This document shows, in pieces, positions 8,516-16,228 of a stretch of DNA of 22,850 bases. Source of the stretch: Gammaproteobacteria bacterium. Lineage in GTDB: Bacteria; Pseudomonadota; Gammaproteobacteria; Thiohalomonadales; Thiohalomonadaceae. The translations under genes were made by a program, and so were the position numbers. Each line of letters begins with the position of its first letter. The stretch's first letter is position 1. The notes under the pieces are model-generated. The model saw only the letters and a program-made list of their open reading frames with translations, was not told the origin of the DNA and made no database searches. The stretch spans positions 1 to 22,850 of the forward strand of contig JAPHSO010000115.1 in the NCBI GenBank assembly GCA_026193675.1, written 5' to 3'.

Positions 8516-9487
8516 ATGGCACTGTTTGAATCACTGATCCCACCCGAATGGGCTGTCGGGGTTGTTGAGGCAGAACGCATCCCCTTCTGGGCCGGTACCA
8601 CACTGCTGTTGTTGGTGACGCTGGTTAGCCTCTATCTGGTGTTCCGATTTCACCATCGCATGCGCATGATCAGCGATACCCCCACATCCAAGATACGTTC
8701 GGCAGCGCAAGGCTATGTGGAGCTGGAGGGTGAAGGGCTGCTGATGAAGGGCAGTGATCTACGCTCCCCTCTCTCTGGACTCCCCTGCCTCTGGTACAAA
8801 TACAAAGTTGAGAAAAAGGTGGTCAGTTACGACAGCAAGGGGCGTCGTCAGACGCGCTGGAAAACGATCGACAGCGGTCGGAGTGAGAGTCTGTTTCTGA
8901 TCAGGGATGAGACCGGTGATTGTGTGATCGATCCTGATGGTGCAGAGGTGAAACCCAATAGCTCCGTCACATGGTATAGCGACTATGCCGGGTGGCGCGG
9001 CCCCCTACCCAAGAGTGGTGGCCTCATCTCTTTTGGCGGTAAGGAGTATCGATTGAGTGAATCACGTATCGATATTGGATCTGATCTCTACCTGTTGGGG
9101 CGGTTTGCCTCGGTTGGTGGCTTGCATGATCTGCCCAACAGTCGTGAGGAGCTACGCCAGATTCTGGTGGAGTGGAAACGTGATCCGAAAACGTTGCTGC
9201 AACGGTTTGATCGTGATGGCGATGGGCAGATTGATGAGAAGGAGTGGCAAGCCACGGTTAAAGAGGCCAAAAAAGAGGTGGCGCAGCTGCGCGCGGAGAT
9301 GGCGGCTCAGCCACTGACCCATATGATCGGCAAGCCGGTAAACAGTCGTCGCCCATTTATCATCTCCACCATCAGCCAACAGGATATGGTCAAGCGCTTT
9401 GGCTATTTTGTAGGTGGCTCGGCTGCCGCTTTCATTATTTGTGGTGCAGCGGCCACCTGGCTGCTCACAGTACGTTTGGGTCAATAA
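8516..9487 (+). CDS. GIDE-domain membrane protein with an EF-hand
   Basis: 323 residues. There is one membrane helix near the N-terminus (about 24-45) and one at the C-terminus (about 296-319). Between them is a GIDE-type domain, recognised from the order KIRSAAQGYVELEGEG, SPLSGLPCLWYKYKVEKK, a Ser/Arg-rich strand (SGRSESLFLIRDETGDCVID) and the later YRLSESRIDIGSDLYLLGRF. It is followed by a canonical 12-residue calcium-binding EF-hand loop, DRDGDGQIDEKE (residues 232-243). GIDE is the domain of eukaryotic mitochondrial MUL1/MAPL, where it is joined to a RING finger. No RING cysteines are present here, so an automatic 'E3 ubiquitin ligase' label would be misleading. It is cotranscribed with lemA. 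The start ATG follows closely but lacks a clear ribosome binding site, so coupling to lemA translation is possible. Confidence 0.85.
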   Translation: MALFESLIPPEWAVGVVEAERIPFWAGTTLLLLVTLVSLYLVFRFHHRMRMISDTPTSKIRSAAQGYVELEGEGLLMKGSDLRSPLSGLPCLWYKYKVEKKVVSYDSKGRRQTRWKTIDSGRSESLFLIRDETGDCVIDPDGAEVKPNSSVTWYSDYAGWRGPLPKSGGLISFGGKEYRLSESRIDIGSDLYLLGRFASVGGLHDLPNSREELRQILVEWKRDPKTLLQRFDRDGDGQIDEKEWQATVKEAKKEVAQLRAEMAAQPLTHMIGKPVNSRRPFIISTISQQDMVKRFGYFVGGSAAAFIICGAAATWLLTVRLGQ

Positions 9488-9495
9488 TCGATCGC

Positions 9496-10134
9496 TTATG
9501 GGGTGATCTGAGCCCCCAGGCCAAAGGCGTATATGAAGATAATCGGGGCCTGCAGGATGAGCTGTAGGCTATGTTGCAGGGCCCGCTCAAATCCTCGACG
9601 TTCGAACTTTTCATCAAGCCATTCCCCCAAATGTGCCGAGCTCAGGCGGCTTAAAAAGAGCCCCATCACACTGACAATCACCATCAAGCCCATTGTTGAC
9701 CAATCGGGCCAGTAGTCGATATCAAGGTTGGTGGGCAGTTCGTTCAACCCGCGAAAGATGATGGTGACGATAATGATCCCCTGAACCGGCAGAATAAATT
9801 CGGCGCGGCCGATAACCGGGATTAGCGGCAGAATGAGGCTGATAAACAGGGTGATATCGGTCACCCGCTTTAGAGAGAATTGGCTCGACTGGAGCTCAGC
9901 GACACCGAAGATCTGTGGCTGTAGTGAGGAGAGAAACAGCGTCAGAGCCAATAGATTGAACCATGGAATGTAGAGGTGCTCCAGCGCCAGAATGGGTGGC
10001 GAGCTCTCTTTACAACGCTGAGCGAGATAGGCGCCACTCCACTCAGAAATAAAGGTGAGCAGGGTGTAGATGAGGAGTGCCAGCAGAGCTGCGGGTGATA
10101 AAAGCAGCCCGATTGCGGCGTAGAGATATTCCAT
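9496..10134 (-). CDS. Hypothetical integral membrane protein
   Basis: 212 residues, mostly hydrophobic, with about five or six predicted membrane helices. These are near residues 5-30, 55-72, 93-110, 115-130, 150-166 and 190-208. I recognise no family. Between the helices lie a short charged segment (AQRCKESSPP) and the amphipathic stretch LGEWLDEKFERRGFERALQH. The stop is only 8 bases from the convergent stop of the GIDE gene, with no terminator-like hairpin between them. The start is 21 bases after the stop of the upstream diguanylate cyclase gene, so the two are probably one transcript. No good ribosome binding site is seen. Confidence 0.65.
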   Translation of the reverse strand: MEYLYAAIGLLLSPAALLALLIYTLLTFISEWSGAYLAQRCKESSPPILALEHLYIPWFNLLALTLFLSSLQPQIFGVAELQSSQFSLKRVTDITLFISLILPLIPVIGRAEFILPVQGIIIVTIIFRGLNELPTNLDIDYWPDWSTMGLMVIVSVMGLFLSRLSSAHLGEWLDEKFERRGFERALQHSLQLILQAPIIFIYAFGLGAQITP

Positions 10135-10155
10135 GAGTGGATGGTGTATAAAACG

Positions 10156-11385
10156 TTACTGACGCGGTATATCGCTAACGGTAACGTAGCTATTCTTGCC
10201 AGAGCCCTTGGCCTGATACATTGCATCATCAGCCAAAGAGACCAGTTGATCAGTTGTCTCACCATCATCGGGGTAGAAGCTGATGCCGATACTGATACCA
10301 ACTCGCAGCTCCAACTCATCACTGATGATCGGTTCATTGGTGACGCTGATAACTTTGTTGGCGATCGGTAGGGCCGCCTCCCGGTTGGCAAGGTTATTGA
10401 GGATGATGGTGAACTCATCACCACCAATGCGTGAGAAGAGATCCTCTTCACGAATGGTCTCCCCGATTCGTCTGGAGATCTCGATCAGCACCTTGTCGCC
10501 GGCATCATGCCCATATTTGTCATTAATCTCTTTGAAGCCATCAAGATCCATAAAAAAGACGGCTGTGTAGTTTTTTGAACGATGTGACTGTTTGATCGAC
10601 TGGGTCAACTGCTCTCTAAATAGGGTACGGTTTGGCAGGGTTGTGAGTGCATCGTGGGTGGCCAGAAAAGAGAGTCGCTGAGTTCGCTGGGCAATACGCT
10701 CCTCCAGTTCGCTCTCAATCAGGTTACGGCGGTCAATCTCCTGAATCAGTCGCTTAATGATGATGAAGGCGATGGCACCGCTAACAGCAAGACCGACGAC
10801 CATCAGCAGCAACATCATCCCCTTAAATGAGCCCACCTGATCCTGTGTGATCCTCTGTTTTTCGAGATTCTGCTGGTGCTGCAGGGCGATGAAGCGCTTC
10901 ATGAGATTAATAGCGGTGCGCTGATTGGGGATCGCATCCTCATAGAGCTGCTGTTGCGCCTCTTCATCGCGCTGCTCATACACCAGATTGGCGACCTTAT
11001 TTTGAGCGATGCTGGTTGTTGTATTCTGCTTCTGCTGAAGCTCCAGTAGTTTGAGCTCCTCTTCGTTGGATGGCAGCGCCAGCAACTGTTCGTGCAGTTG
11101 GGTCGACGCGGTCACAATAAGATTCATATCCCTCTGCATCCCCTTCCACTCAAACGGATTTTGAGTGAACAGCATGCTCTGCAGAATGAGTGAGCGTTCC
11201 TGCCCCAGATTCATGATCTGATTCATGATGTTGGCCTGACGATTATTGGTATCGATCACCTGGTCAAATTGGCCCATCACGTCACGGATACGAAAGATGC
11301 CAGAGAGTGAGGTGGTTAACAGGATCACAATAATGATCACGAATGCGACCGTTGTGCTCCTGATAATTCTGTCCCTGTTGACCAT
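10156..11385 (-). CDS. Membrane-bound diguanylate cyclase (GGDEF), copy 1
   Basis: 409 residues. A membrane helix (about 10-30) is followed by a roughly 155-residue helical periplasmic sensor resembling the four-helix MCP type (RSLILQSMLFTQNPFEW is notable). A second membrane helix follows (about 187-208), then a coiled linker and a GGDEF domain. The active-site GGDEF is intact at residues 321-325, so it should make cyclic di-GMP. The inhibitory I-site RxxD (REED, 312-315) stands at the canonical five-residue spacing, so product feedback is expected. FFMDLDGFKEINDKYGHDAG is the usual metal/GTP-binding strand. An AGAGG ribosome binding site precedes the ATG. It is a tandem paralogue of the gene beginning at 12697. 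The signal sensed is unknown. Confidence 0.92.
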   Translation of the reverse strand: MVNRDRIIRSTTVAFVIIIVILLTTSLSGIFRIRDVMGQFDQVIDTNNRQANIMNQIMNLGQERSLILQSMLFTQNPFEWKGMQRDMNLIVTASTQLHEQLLALPSNEEELKLLELQQKQNTTTSIAQNKVANLVYEQRDEEAQQQLYEDAIPNQRTAINLMKRFIALQHQQNLEKQRITQDQVGSFKGMMLLLMVVGLAVSGAIAFIIIKRLIQEIDRRNLIESELEERIAQRTQRLSFLATHDALTTLPNRTLFREQLTQSIKQSHRSKNYTAVFFMDLDGFKEINDKYGHDAGDKVLIEISRRIGETIREEDLFSRIGGDEFTIILNNLANREAALPIANKVISVTNEPIISDELELRVGISIGISFYPDDGETTDQLVSLADDAMYQAKGSGKNSYVTVSDIPRQ

Positions 11386-11410
11386 GGTTCTAACCTCTCG
11401 TAGAGAATAG

Positions 11411-11439
11411 ACTATAGCAAAAGGGTAATTTGAGGTGAA
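11411..11439 (-). promoter_or_regulatory. Candidate sigma-70 promoter for GGDEF copy 1
   Basis: On the complement strand, TTCACC (4/6 to TTGACA) at 11434-11439 and TATAGT (5/6 to TATAAT) at 11411-11416 are separated by exactly 17 bases. The ATG lies 25 bases further on. This suggests copy 1 can be expressed independently of copy 2, although the intergenic gap is only 79 bases. Confidence 0.45.
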
Positions 11440-11464
11440 CCGAGTAGGTTGCTGGGTATTCGGG

Positions 11465-12697
11465 TTAGTAGTTGACCGGTATTACGCTAACGGTGACGTA
11501 GTGATTTTTACCACCACGCTTGGCCCTGTACATCGCATCGTCGGCCTTGGTGATCAGGGTATCCATCGACTCGCCATCAACTGGGTAGAAGCTGATGCCG
11601 ATACTAACGCCCAAATGGAGCAGCTTGCCCTCCAGCTCAATCGGCTGATTGACCGCACGGATGATTTTATCGGCAATCGGTAGCGCCATATGTTGATTAT
11701 CAAGGTTGCTCAGAATGAGGGTAAACTCATCACCTCCGATACGGGCAAAGACATCCTCTTCACGGATGGTGTCATTAATTCGGTGACAGATCTCAATGAG
11801 AACCTTGTCACCAATATCATGACCATGCTGGTCATTGATCTGCTTGAAGCCGTCGAGATCCATAAAAAATAGCGCGGTAAAGTTGGTCTGGCGATGAGAC
11901 TGTTTGATCGCCTGTACCAATTGAGCATTGAACAGGCTACGGTTGGGCAGTCCCGTCAGGGTATCGTGGGTGGCCATATGGGTCAGTTTTTGAGTGCGGC
12001 TCTTCACCCGCTCCTCAAGCCCCGCCTCTATTTGGTTTCGTCGCTCGATCTCCCTTTTTAGCCAATGAATCACCGTCATGGCGATAACAATACTGACAGT
12101 GACACCCAGGACAAGCAGAATCCACATCAGCTCTTTGTAGTAGCCAACCTGTTTTCGTGTGGTCTCTTGCTCATGAATGATGTGTTGGCGCTGCTGATCG
12201 ATAAACTGCTGCATGAGATCTACAGCCAGCGCCTGATTGGGAATCACCTTTTCAAAAAACAGAATGCGGGCCTTTTCATACTCCTCATCGACGATGAGTT
12301 GCGAAACCTGGGTTTGAAACGCGCCGGTCTTGATGGTCTGTGCTCTCTGCTGATTAAGCAGCAGAAGATCGCTCTTTTTCATATCTAGTGCCAATAGTTT
12401 TGCACGCAGACCAGAGTAGATTGCATTGTAACTGCTGAGCTTCATCTGCTGCTCATCCCACTCGAAGGGATCGCGAGAGAGCAGCATACTTTGGAGAAGA
12501 AGTGAGCGATCACGGGCCAGTTTCATGATCTCGTGCATGATTGCGATTTCGGCATTGTGGGTGTCTATCACCGTATCGAACTGAGCAACAACACTCTGGA
12601 TACGGCTGAGGCCCGACATGGTGATGGTGACCAGAACAGAGATGATGACGAAGAAGGCGAGGGCGATTCGCTTTGTCCCATTTTTATCGGCTCTCAT
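11465..12697 (-). CDS. Membrane-bound diguanylate cyclase (GGDEF), copy 2
   Basis: 410 residues with the same architecture as its neighbour: membrane helix, periplasmic helical sensor, membrane helix (about 188-208), linker, GGDEF. The GGDEF motif is at the same residue numbers (321-325), with an I-site REED at 312-315. The cyclase halves are very similar (for example LDGFKQINDQHGHDIGDKVL). The sensor halves have diverged more but keep shared blocks (RSLLLQSMLLSRDPFEW; VIPNQ). This is a tandem duplication whose two copies probably sense different cues and feed the same cyclic di-GMP pool. The start ATG at 12697 has only a weak upstream binding site. Confidence 0.92.
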   Translation of the reverse strand: MRADKNGTKRIALAFFVIISVLVTITMSGLSRIQSVVAQFDTVIDTHNAEIAIMHEIMKLARDRSLLLQSMLLSRDPFEWDEQQMKLSSYNAIYSGLRAKLLALDMKKSDLLLLNQQRAQTIKTGAFQTQVSQLIVDEEYEKARILFFEKVIPNQALAVDLMQQFIDQQRQHIIHEQETTRKQVGYYKELMWILLVLGVTVSIVIAMTVIHWLKREIERRNQIEAGLEERVKSRTQKLTHMATHDTLTGLPNRSLFNAQLVQAIKQSHRQTNFTALFFMDLDGFKQINDQHGHDIGDKVLIEICHRINDTIREEDVFARIGGDEFTLILSNLDNQHMALPIADKIIRAVNQPIELEGKLLHLGVSIGISFYPVDGESMDTLITKADDAMYRAKRGGKNHYVTVSVIPVNY

Positions 12698-12758
12698 CGA
12701 AATGTTCTACCTATGCATCACACTTCGTCCGACTATATCAGCTCTATTGCTGAACTTT

Positions 12759-12780
12759 CACCCTGAAGCAGGTCAGGGTG
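12759..12780 (-). other. 8-bp hairpin just downstream of efpL
   Basis: CACCCTGA (12759-12766) and TCAGGGTG (12773-12780) form a perfect stem with a 6-nt loop, starting 7 bases beyond the efpL stop. No T-run follows on the minus strand, so it is not a standard intrinsic terminator. It could protect the 3' end of the transcript or help weak termination before the GGDEF copy 2 gene. Confidence 0.45.
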
Positions 12781-12787
12781 GTGTTAA

Positions 12788-13351
12788 TCAGGCGCGGGAG
12801 ATGTACTTTCCGGTGGTTGTGTTGACCTTCACAACATCACCACTCTCAAGATATTCTGGAACCTGAATCTCCAGACCGGTGGAGAGGATTGCCGGTTTGG
12901 TACGTCCTGCCGCCCCCCCTTTGATGCCAGGGTCGGTCTCGGTGATGGTGAGGCTGACTGCCAGCGGGAGCTCAATCCCAAGAATCTTTCCGTCAACTAA
13001 AAGAGCAACAATCCCTTCCATCCCCTCCGTGATGTAGCCGATCTGCTCGGCAAGATCTTCACTATTGATGCCGTACTGGGTGTAATCCTCCAGATCCATG
13101 AAGATGTAGCTGTCGCCATCAATATAGGAGTACTGCACCTCACTTTTAACGCAGTCGACCTCTTTCAGAAAATCGTCTCCCTTATAGGATTCATCAAGTT
13201 TTTGACCGGTCTGCAGGTTGTTAAAACGCACTTTATAGAGCGTTGCGGCACCACGAGATGAGGGGCTTTTTGCCTCCACCTGTTTAACAACATGAGGTGC
13301 GCCATTTATCTCAACAAACATACCGCGCTTCAGTTCACTCCCCTTTGGCAT
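12788..13351 (-). CDS. efpL: Elongation factor P-like protein EfpL (YeiP)
   Basis: 187 residues with the three-domain EF-P fold. The tip loop is KSPSSRGAATLYK, with Arg33 where EF-P carries its modified Lys or Arg. This loop, together with YKGDDFLKEVD, DLEDYTQYGI and the C-terminal TETDPGIKGG and LSTGLEIQVPEYL, matches the YeiP/EfpL subfamily rather than canonical EF-P. EfpL binds ribosomes stalled at proline-rich or otherwise difficult motifs and helps peptide-bond formation, apparently without post-translational modification of the tip. The ATG has a good GGAGAGAG binding site. It follows trhP with a 17-base gap, so both are probably one transcript linking two translation-related genes. Confidence 0.93.
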   Translation of the reverse strand: MPKGSELKRGMFVEINGAPHVVKQVEAKSPSSRGAATLYKVRFNNLQTGQKLDESYKGDDFLKEVDCVKSEVQYSYIDGDSYIFMDLEDYTQYGINSEDLAEQIGYITEGMEGIVALLVDGKILGIELPLAVSLTITETDPGIKGGAAGRTKPAILSTGLEIQVPEYLESGDVVKVNTTTGKYISRA

Positions 13352-13368
13352 TGCTCTCTCCGAATGGT

Positions 13369-14709
13369 CTATTGTGCTAAATTACGGGCCAGTAGCGCCA
13401 GCTCGTAGCCACCCTCGGCAAGTGGTGGCAGAGGGATCTGCACCTGGTAACCCCCTCCCGGGACCTCTTCCATCGGGTTACCCTTCATATCGTTAATCTG
13501 CTCAAGGGTGATGGTCTGATTGCCGCCGGCACAGATGATCTCAATGGCATCACCGACCCGGAACTTATTCTTCACTTCAATGGTGGCAATGCCACTATCG
13601 GGTTGGTAGGCGCTCACCTCACCGACAAATTGCTGCTTCTTGCTGCCGGAATAGTTACTGATGTAGTTCTGATAATCCTGGGTGTGATGACGTACGAAAA
13701 AGCCGTCGGTATATCCGCGGTTGGCGAGGTTTTCCAGTTCACCAAGAGATTCGGGATCAAATGGGCGCCCGGCCACTGCGTCATCAATCGCCTTACGATA
13801 GATCTGAGTGGTGCGTGCCACGTAGTAGTGCGACTTGGTGCGCCCCTCAATCTTGAGGCTGTCGACACCCATCTCCACCAGGCGGTGGATATGTTCAACG
13901 GCGCGTAGATCCTTGGAGTTCATAATGTAGGTGCCGTGCTCATCCTCCTCAATCGGCATCATCTCGCCGGGGCGGTTGGCCTCCTCCAGCAGATAACTCT
14001 GCTCTGATAGCGGATTACGCTCTGCATCACCACAGGAGCCACTGACGAGCTGCGGTTCAGTAGTCTGGTTTTCGGGATCATTTGAAACCTTGTAGTCCCA
14101 ACGGCAGGAGTTGGTGCAGCTTCCCTGATTGGCATCGCGATGGTTGAAGTAGCCCGAGAGCAGACAGCGGCCTGAATAGGCGATACAGAGAGCGCCGTGC
14201 ACGAAGACCTCCAGCTCCATCTCTGGACACTCCTGGCGAATCTCAGCCACCTCGTCGAGAGATAGTTCACGCGAGAGGATCACCCGCTTAACCCCCATCG
14301 AGTGCCAGAATTTGACCGCTGCGCTGTTCATCGTATTGGCCTGAACTGAGAGATGAACCGGTAGCTCAGGCCACTTTTCACGAACCATCATAATGAGCCC
14401 CGGATCGGCCATAATTAGTGCGTCTGGCTTTAGCTCGATAATTGGGCTGATGTCATCAATGTAGCTCTTCACCTTACTATCGTGGGGTAGCAGATTGCTG
14501 GCGAGGAAAAACTCTTTGCCCGCGGCGTGAACAATATCGATCCCCTTTTTGAGCTGCTCCAGGGTGGAGAAATCGTTATTACGCACCCGCAGGCTATAGC
14601 GTGGCATACCGGCATAGACGGCATCGGCACCATAACGAATTGCATACTCGAGGTTACGCAGGTTACCTGCAGGGGCTAAAAGTTCGGGAGCTTTATTGGG
14701 AGAGGCCAT
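13369..14709 (-). CDS. trhP: tRNA 5-hydroxyuridine synthesis protein TrhP (YegQ, U32 family)
   Basis: 446 residues, close to the E. coli YegQ length. The protein starts in typical U32 style (PELLAPAGNLRNLEYAIRYG). It has the family core HGALCIAYSGRCLLSGYFNH followed by GSCTNSCRW, giving Cys175, Cys182, Cys198 and Cys202 as candidate iron-sulfur ligands. The C-terminal half (EDEHGTYIMNSKDLRAVEHI, SLKIEGRTKSHYYVARTTQI) is also as in YegQ. TrhP makes 5-hydroxyuridine at wobble position 34 of certain tRNAs using prephenate-derived chemistry; it is not a real peptidase despite the old U32 name. Related U32 proteins act in anaerobic ubiquinone synthesis (UbiU/UbiV), but the length and C-terminal half fit TrhP. 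It is first in an operon with efpL. Confidence 0.92.
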   Translation of the reverse strand: MASPNKAPELLAPAGNLRNLEYAIRYGADAVYAGMPRYSLRVRNNDFSTLEQLKKGIDIVHAAGKEFFLASNLLPHDSKVKSYIDDISPIIELKPDALIMADPGLIMMVREKWPELPVHLSVQANTMNSAAVKFWHSMGVKRVILSRELSLDEVAEIRQECPEMELEVFVHGALCIAYSGRCLLSGYFNHRDANQGSCTNSCRWDYKVSNDPENQTTEPQLVSGSCGDAERNPLSEQSYLLEEANRPGEMMPIEEDEHGTYIMNSKDLRAVEHIHRLVEMGVDSLKIEGRTKSHYYVARTTQIYRKAIDDAVAGRPFDPESLGELENLANRGYTDGFFVRHHTQDYQNYISNYSGSKKQQFVGEVSAYQPDSGIATIEVKNKFRVGDAIEIICAGGNQTITLEQINDMKGNPMEEVPGGGYQVQIPLPPLAEGGYELALLARNLAQ

Positions 14710-14739
14710 CGGTTTAACATCTACTCTTGAAGGGGCGGG

Positions 14740-14748
14740 ATTTTACCA
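14740..14748 (-). promoter_or_regulatory. Candidate extended -10 promoter for trhP-efpL
   Basis: The complement strand reads TGGTAAAAT, an extended -10 (TGn plus a 5/6 TATAAT match), ending 30 bases before the trhP ATG. No good -35 is present, which extended -10 promoters tolerate. Confidence 0.35.
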
Positions 14749-14787
14749 CCACTCTCTCTACCAGTGTCTTACTAATTTACTGTGATG

Positions 14788-14793
14788 TATAAA
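14788..14793 (+). promoter_or_regulatory. Candidate -10 box for mlaC
   Basis: TATAAA, preceded directly by TG, lies 96 bases before the chosen mlaC start. No clear -35 is found. If it is used, transcription begins after the most upstream in-frame ATG (14782), arguing for one of the internal starts. Confidence 0.3.
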
Positions 14794-14883
14794 TTGAGTG
14801 CCATTTCAGAGAGTTATTTAGATTTTGCCTTTGCATCTAATTCTCTTCACAATGCGGGTATGAATGATAACAAGTTGAGTGAT

Positions 14884-15591
14884 ATGGATAAGAGCCTATT
14901 TGCAGGATTTCTGCGCAAGTCTTTCTCTCTAGTGGCGGCAGTGGCTCTGATGCTACTGACGAGCAATATGGCGATGGCCGCTGATGAGCCTGCGGTCTCC
15001 TCCAAAGAGAATATGGGGCCGGTGGTGATGCTGCAGAACGCCACCCACAATCTATTGACCAAGATGGAACAGGATCGAGCGACGATTAAGGCAGATGGCA
15101 CACACCTGATGGCCCTGGCCAATGAGGTATTGCTCAACCACTTTGATACCGATGCGATGTCGCGCTGGGTCCTTGGGAAGCACTGGAAATCAGCCTCGAA
15201 GGAGCAACAGAAGCAGTTTACCCAGGAGTTCCAGACGCTGGTGATCCGTTTCTATGTCTCAGCCATGTTTGATGATCCTAAGCTACTTGATGAGATCATA
15301 GAGATGGGTGATCGAATCATCACCTTTGAGCCGGTAGCGTGGGATGCGACCACCAAGAAGGTGACCGTTAAGTCGATGTTTTCAATTCCCAGCGGTCTTG
15401 AAGTGCCGGTTAACTTTAAGCTCTACTTTGCCAAATCGGGCCAATGGTTGATCTACGATGTGAATGTCGATGGTATTAGCCTGATCACCAACTATCGCAA
15501 CTCATTTGGCGCTGAAATTCGTAAGGACGGGATGGCGGCGATGCTTGAGCGCTTGATCAATAAAAATCGTGAGCAGATAGCTTCGAGCTAG
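14884..15591 (+). CDS. mlaC: MlaC/Ttg2D-family periplasmic phospholipid carrier
   Basis: 235 residues from the ATG at 14884. A Sec signal peptide (hydrophobic SLVAAVALMLLTSN) has a likely cleavage after MAMA. The mature part fits MlaC: an N-terminal helical region with LMALANEVLLNHFDTDAMSR and VLGKHWKSASKEQQKQFTQE, then LVIRFYVSAMF. Next come the mixed-sheet strands with VPVNFKLYFAKSGQWLIYDV and the NVDGISLITNYRNSF signature. MlaC carries phospholipid between the outer-membrane MlaA and the inner-membrane MlaFEDB transporter. Starts at 14860 and 14782 are also in frame; 14884 gives a standard signal peptide and has a GAG-type binding site, though 14860 is not excluded. No other mla gene is nearby, so this copy stands alone beside hslVU. 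Confidence 0.87.
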   Translation: MDKSLFAGFLRKSFSLVAAVALMLLTSNMAMAADEPAVSSKENMGPVVMLQNATHNLLTKMEQDRATIKADGTHLMALANEVLLNHFDTDAMSRWVLGKHWKSASKEQQKQFTQEFQTLVIRFYVSAMFDDPKLLDEIIEMGDRIITFEPVAWDATTKKVTVKSMFSIPSGLEVPVNFKLYFAKSGQWLIYDVNVDGISLITNYRNSFGAEIRKDGMAAMLERLINKNREQIASS

Positions 15592-15621
15592 TGGGATAAC
15601 AACACTGCTGAGATCTCTGAC

Positions 15622-15648
15622 AATGGGGTGTAGAATAACCGCCCCATT
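15622..15648 (+). other. Hairpin between mlaC and hslV
   Basis: AATGGGG (15622-15628) and CCCCATT (15642-15648) are perfectly complementary with a 13-nt loop. Only a short, interrupted T stretch follows, so any terminator is weak. It may partly separate mlaC from hslVU transcription. Confidence 0.35.
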
Positions 15649-15685
15649 TTCCACCTTCCTATTCATAACGTTGAGGTAGTCTCTA

Positions 15686-16225
15686 TTGGAACAATATCGC
15701 GGTACCACAATCCTTGCTGTCCGTCGTAACGGCCAGGTTGTTATTGGTGGTGATGGTCAGGTCTCCCTCGGAAATACCATTATGAAGGGCAACGCACGTA
15801 AAGTACGGCGTCTCTATCATGACAAGGTGATCGCCGGATTTGCCGGCGGCACAGCCGATGCCTTCACCCTGTTTGAGCGTTTTGAGGCAAAGCTTGAAAA
15901 GCATCAGGGCCACCTGACCCGTGCCGCTGTCGAAATGGCCAAAGATTGGCGCACCGACCGAGTGTTACGCAAACTGGAGGCGCTGCTGCTGGTGGCCGAC
16001 AAGACGGCAACCCTGATGATTACCGGAAATGGCGATGTGATCGAGCCGGAAAAGGATCTCATAGCGATCGGTTCTGGCGGCTCATTTGCCCAGTCGGCAG
16101 CCACCGCCCTGATAGAGAATACAGAACTAGATGCCCGCACAATTGTCGAAAAAGGGCTCTCAATCGCTGCAGATATCTGTATTTACACCAACAACAACCT
16201 AACTATAGAAACACTGGACGAATAA
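15686..16225 (+). CDS. hslV: ATP-dependent protease proteolytic subunit HslV
   Basis: 179 residues. HslV is the peptidase chamber of the HslVU (ClpQY) protease in the cytoplasm. The start is a TTG at 15686, fixed by a GAGG ribosome binding site nine bases upstream and by absence of a better start before the conserved region. This gives MEQYRG ahead of TTILAVRRNGQ. The mature enzyme begins at the nucleophile Thr7, so the first six residues are removed. The conserved VVIGGDGQVSLGNT, KVIAGFAGGTADAFTLFERF, KDWRTDRVLRKLEALL and DLIAIGSGGSFAQSAATAL segments are all present. hslU starts 3 bases after the stop, so the pair is one translational unit. Confidence 0.96.
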   Translation: MEQYRGTTILAVRRNGQVVIGGDGQVSLGNTIMKGNARKVRRLYHDKVIAGFAGGTADAFTLFERFEAKLEKHQGHLTRAAVEMAKDWRTDRVLRKLEALLLVADKTATLMITGNGDVIEPEKDLIAIGSGGSFAQSAATALIENTELDARTIVEKGLSIAADICIYTNNNLTIETLDE

Positions 16226-16228
16226 CCG

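Noticed and set aside
8516..9487. E3 ubiquitin ligase function for the GIDE protein
   Set aside because: The ligase activity of eukaryotic relatives depends on a RING finger, which is absent here.
10152..10187. ACGTTAC/GTAACGT inverted repeat around the GGDEF copy 1 stop
   Set aside because: It overlaps coding sequence whose homologous end in copy 2 has a similar sequence; loop is 22 nt and no U-run follows, so it is more likely incidental.
14847..15137. 96-codon minus-strand frame opposite mlaC
   Set aside because: Antisense shadow of a recognised signal-peptide-bearing gene; no binding site or domain.
15620..15660. Heat-shock (sigma-32) promoter for hslVU, suggested by CCCCATTT at 15642
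   Set aside because: No CTTGAA-like -35 lies at the required distance, and the CCCCATT is explained by pairing with AATGGGG in a hairpin.
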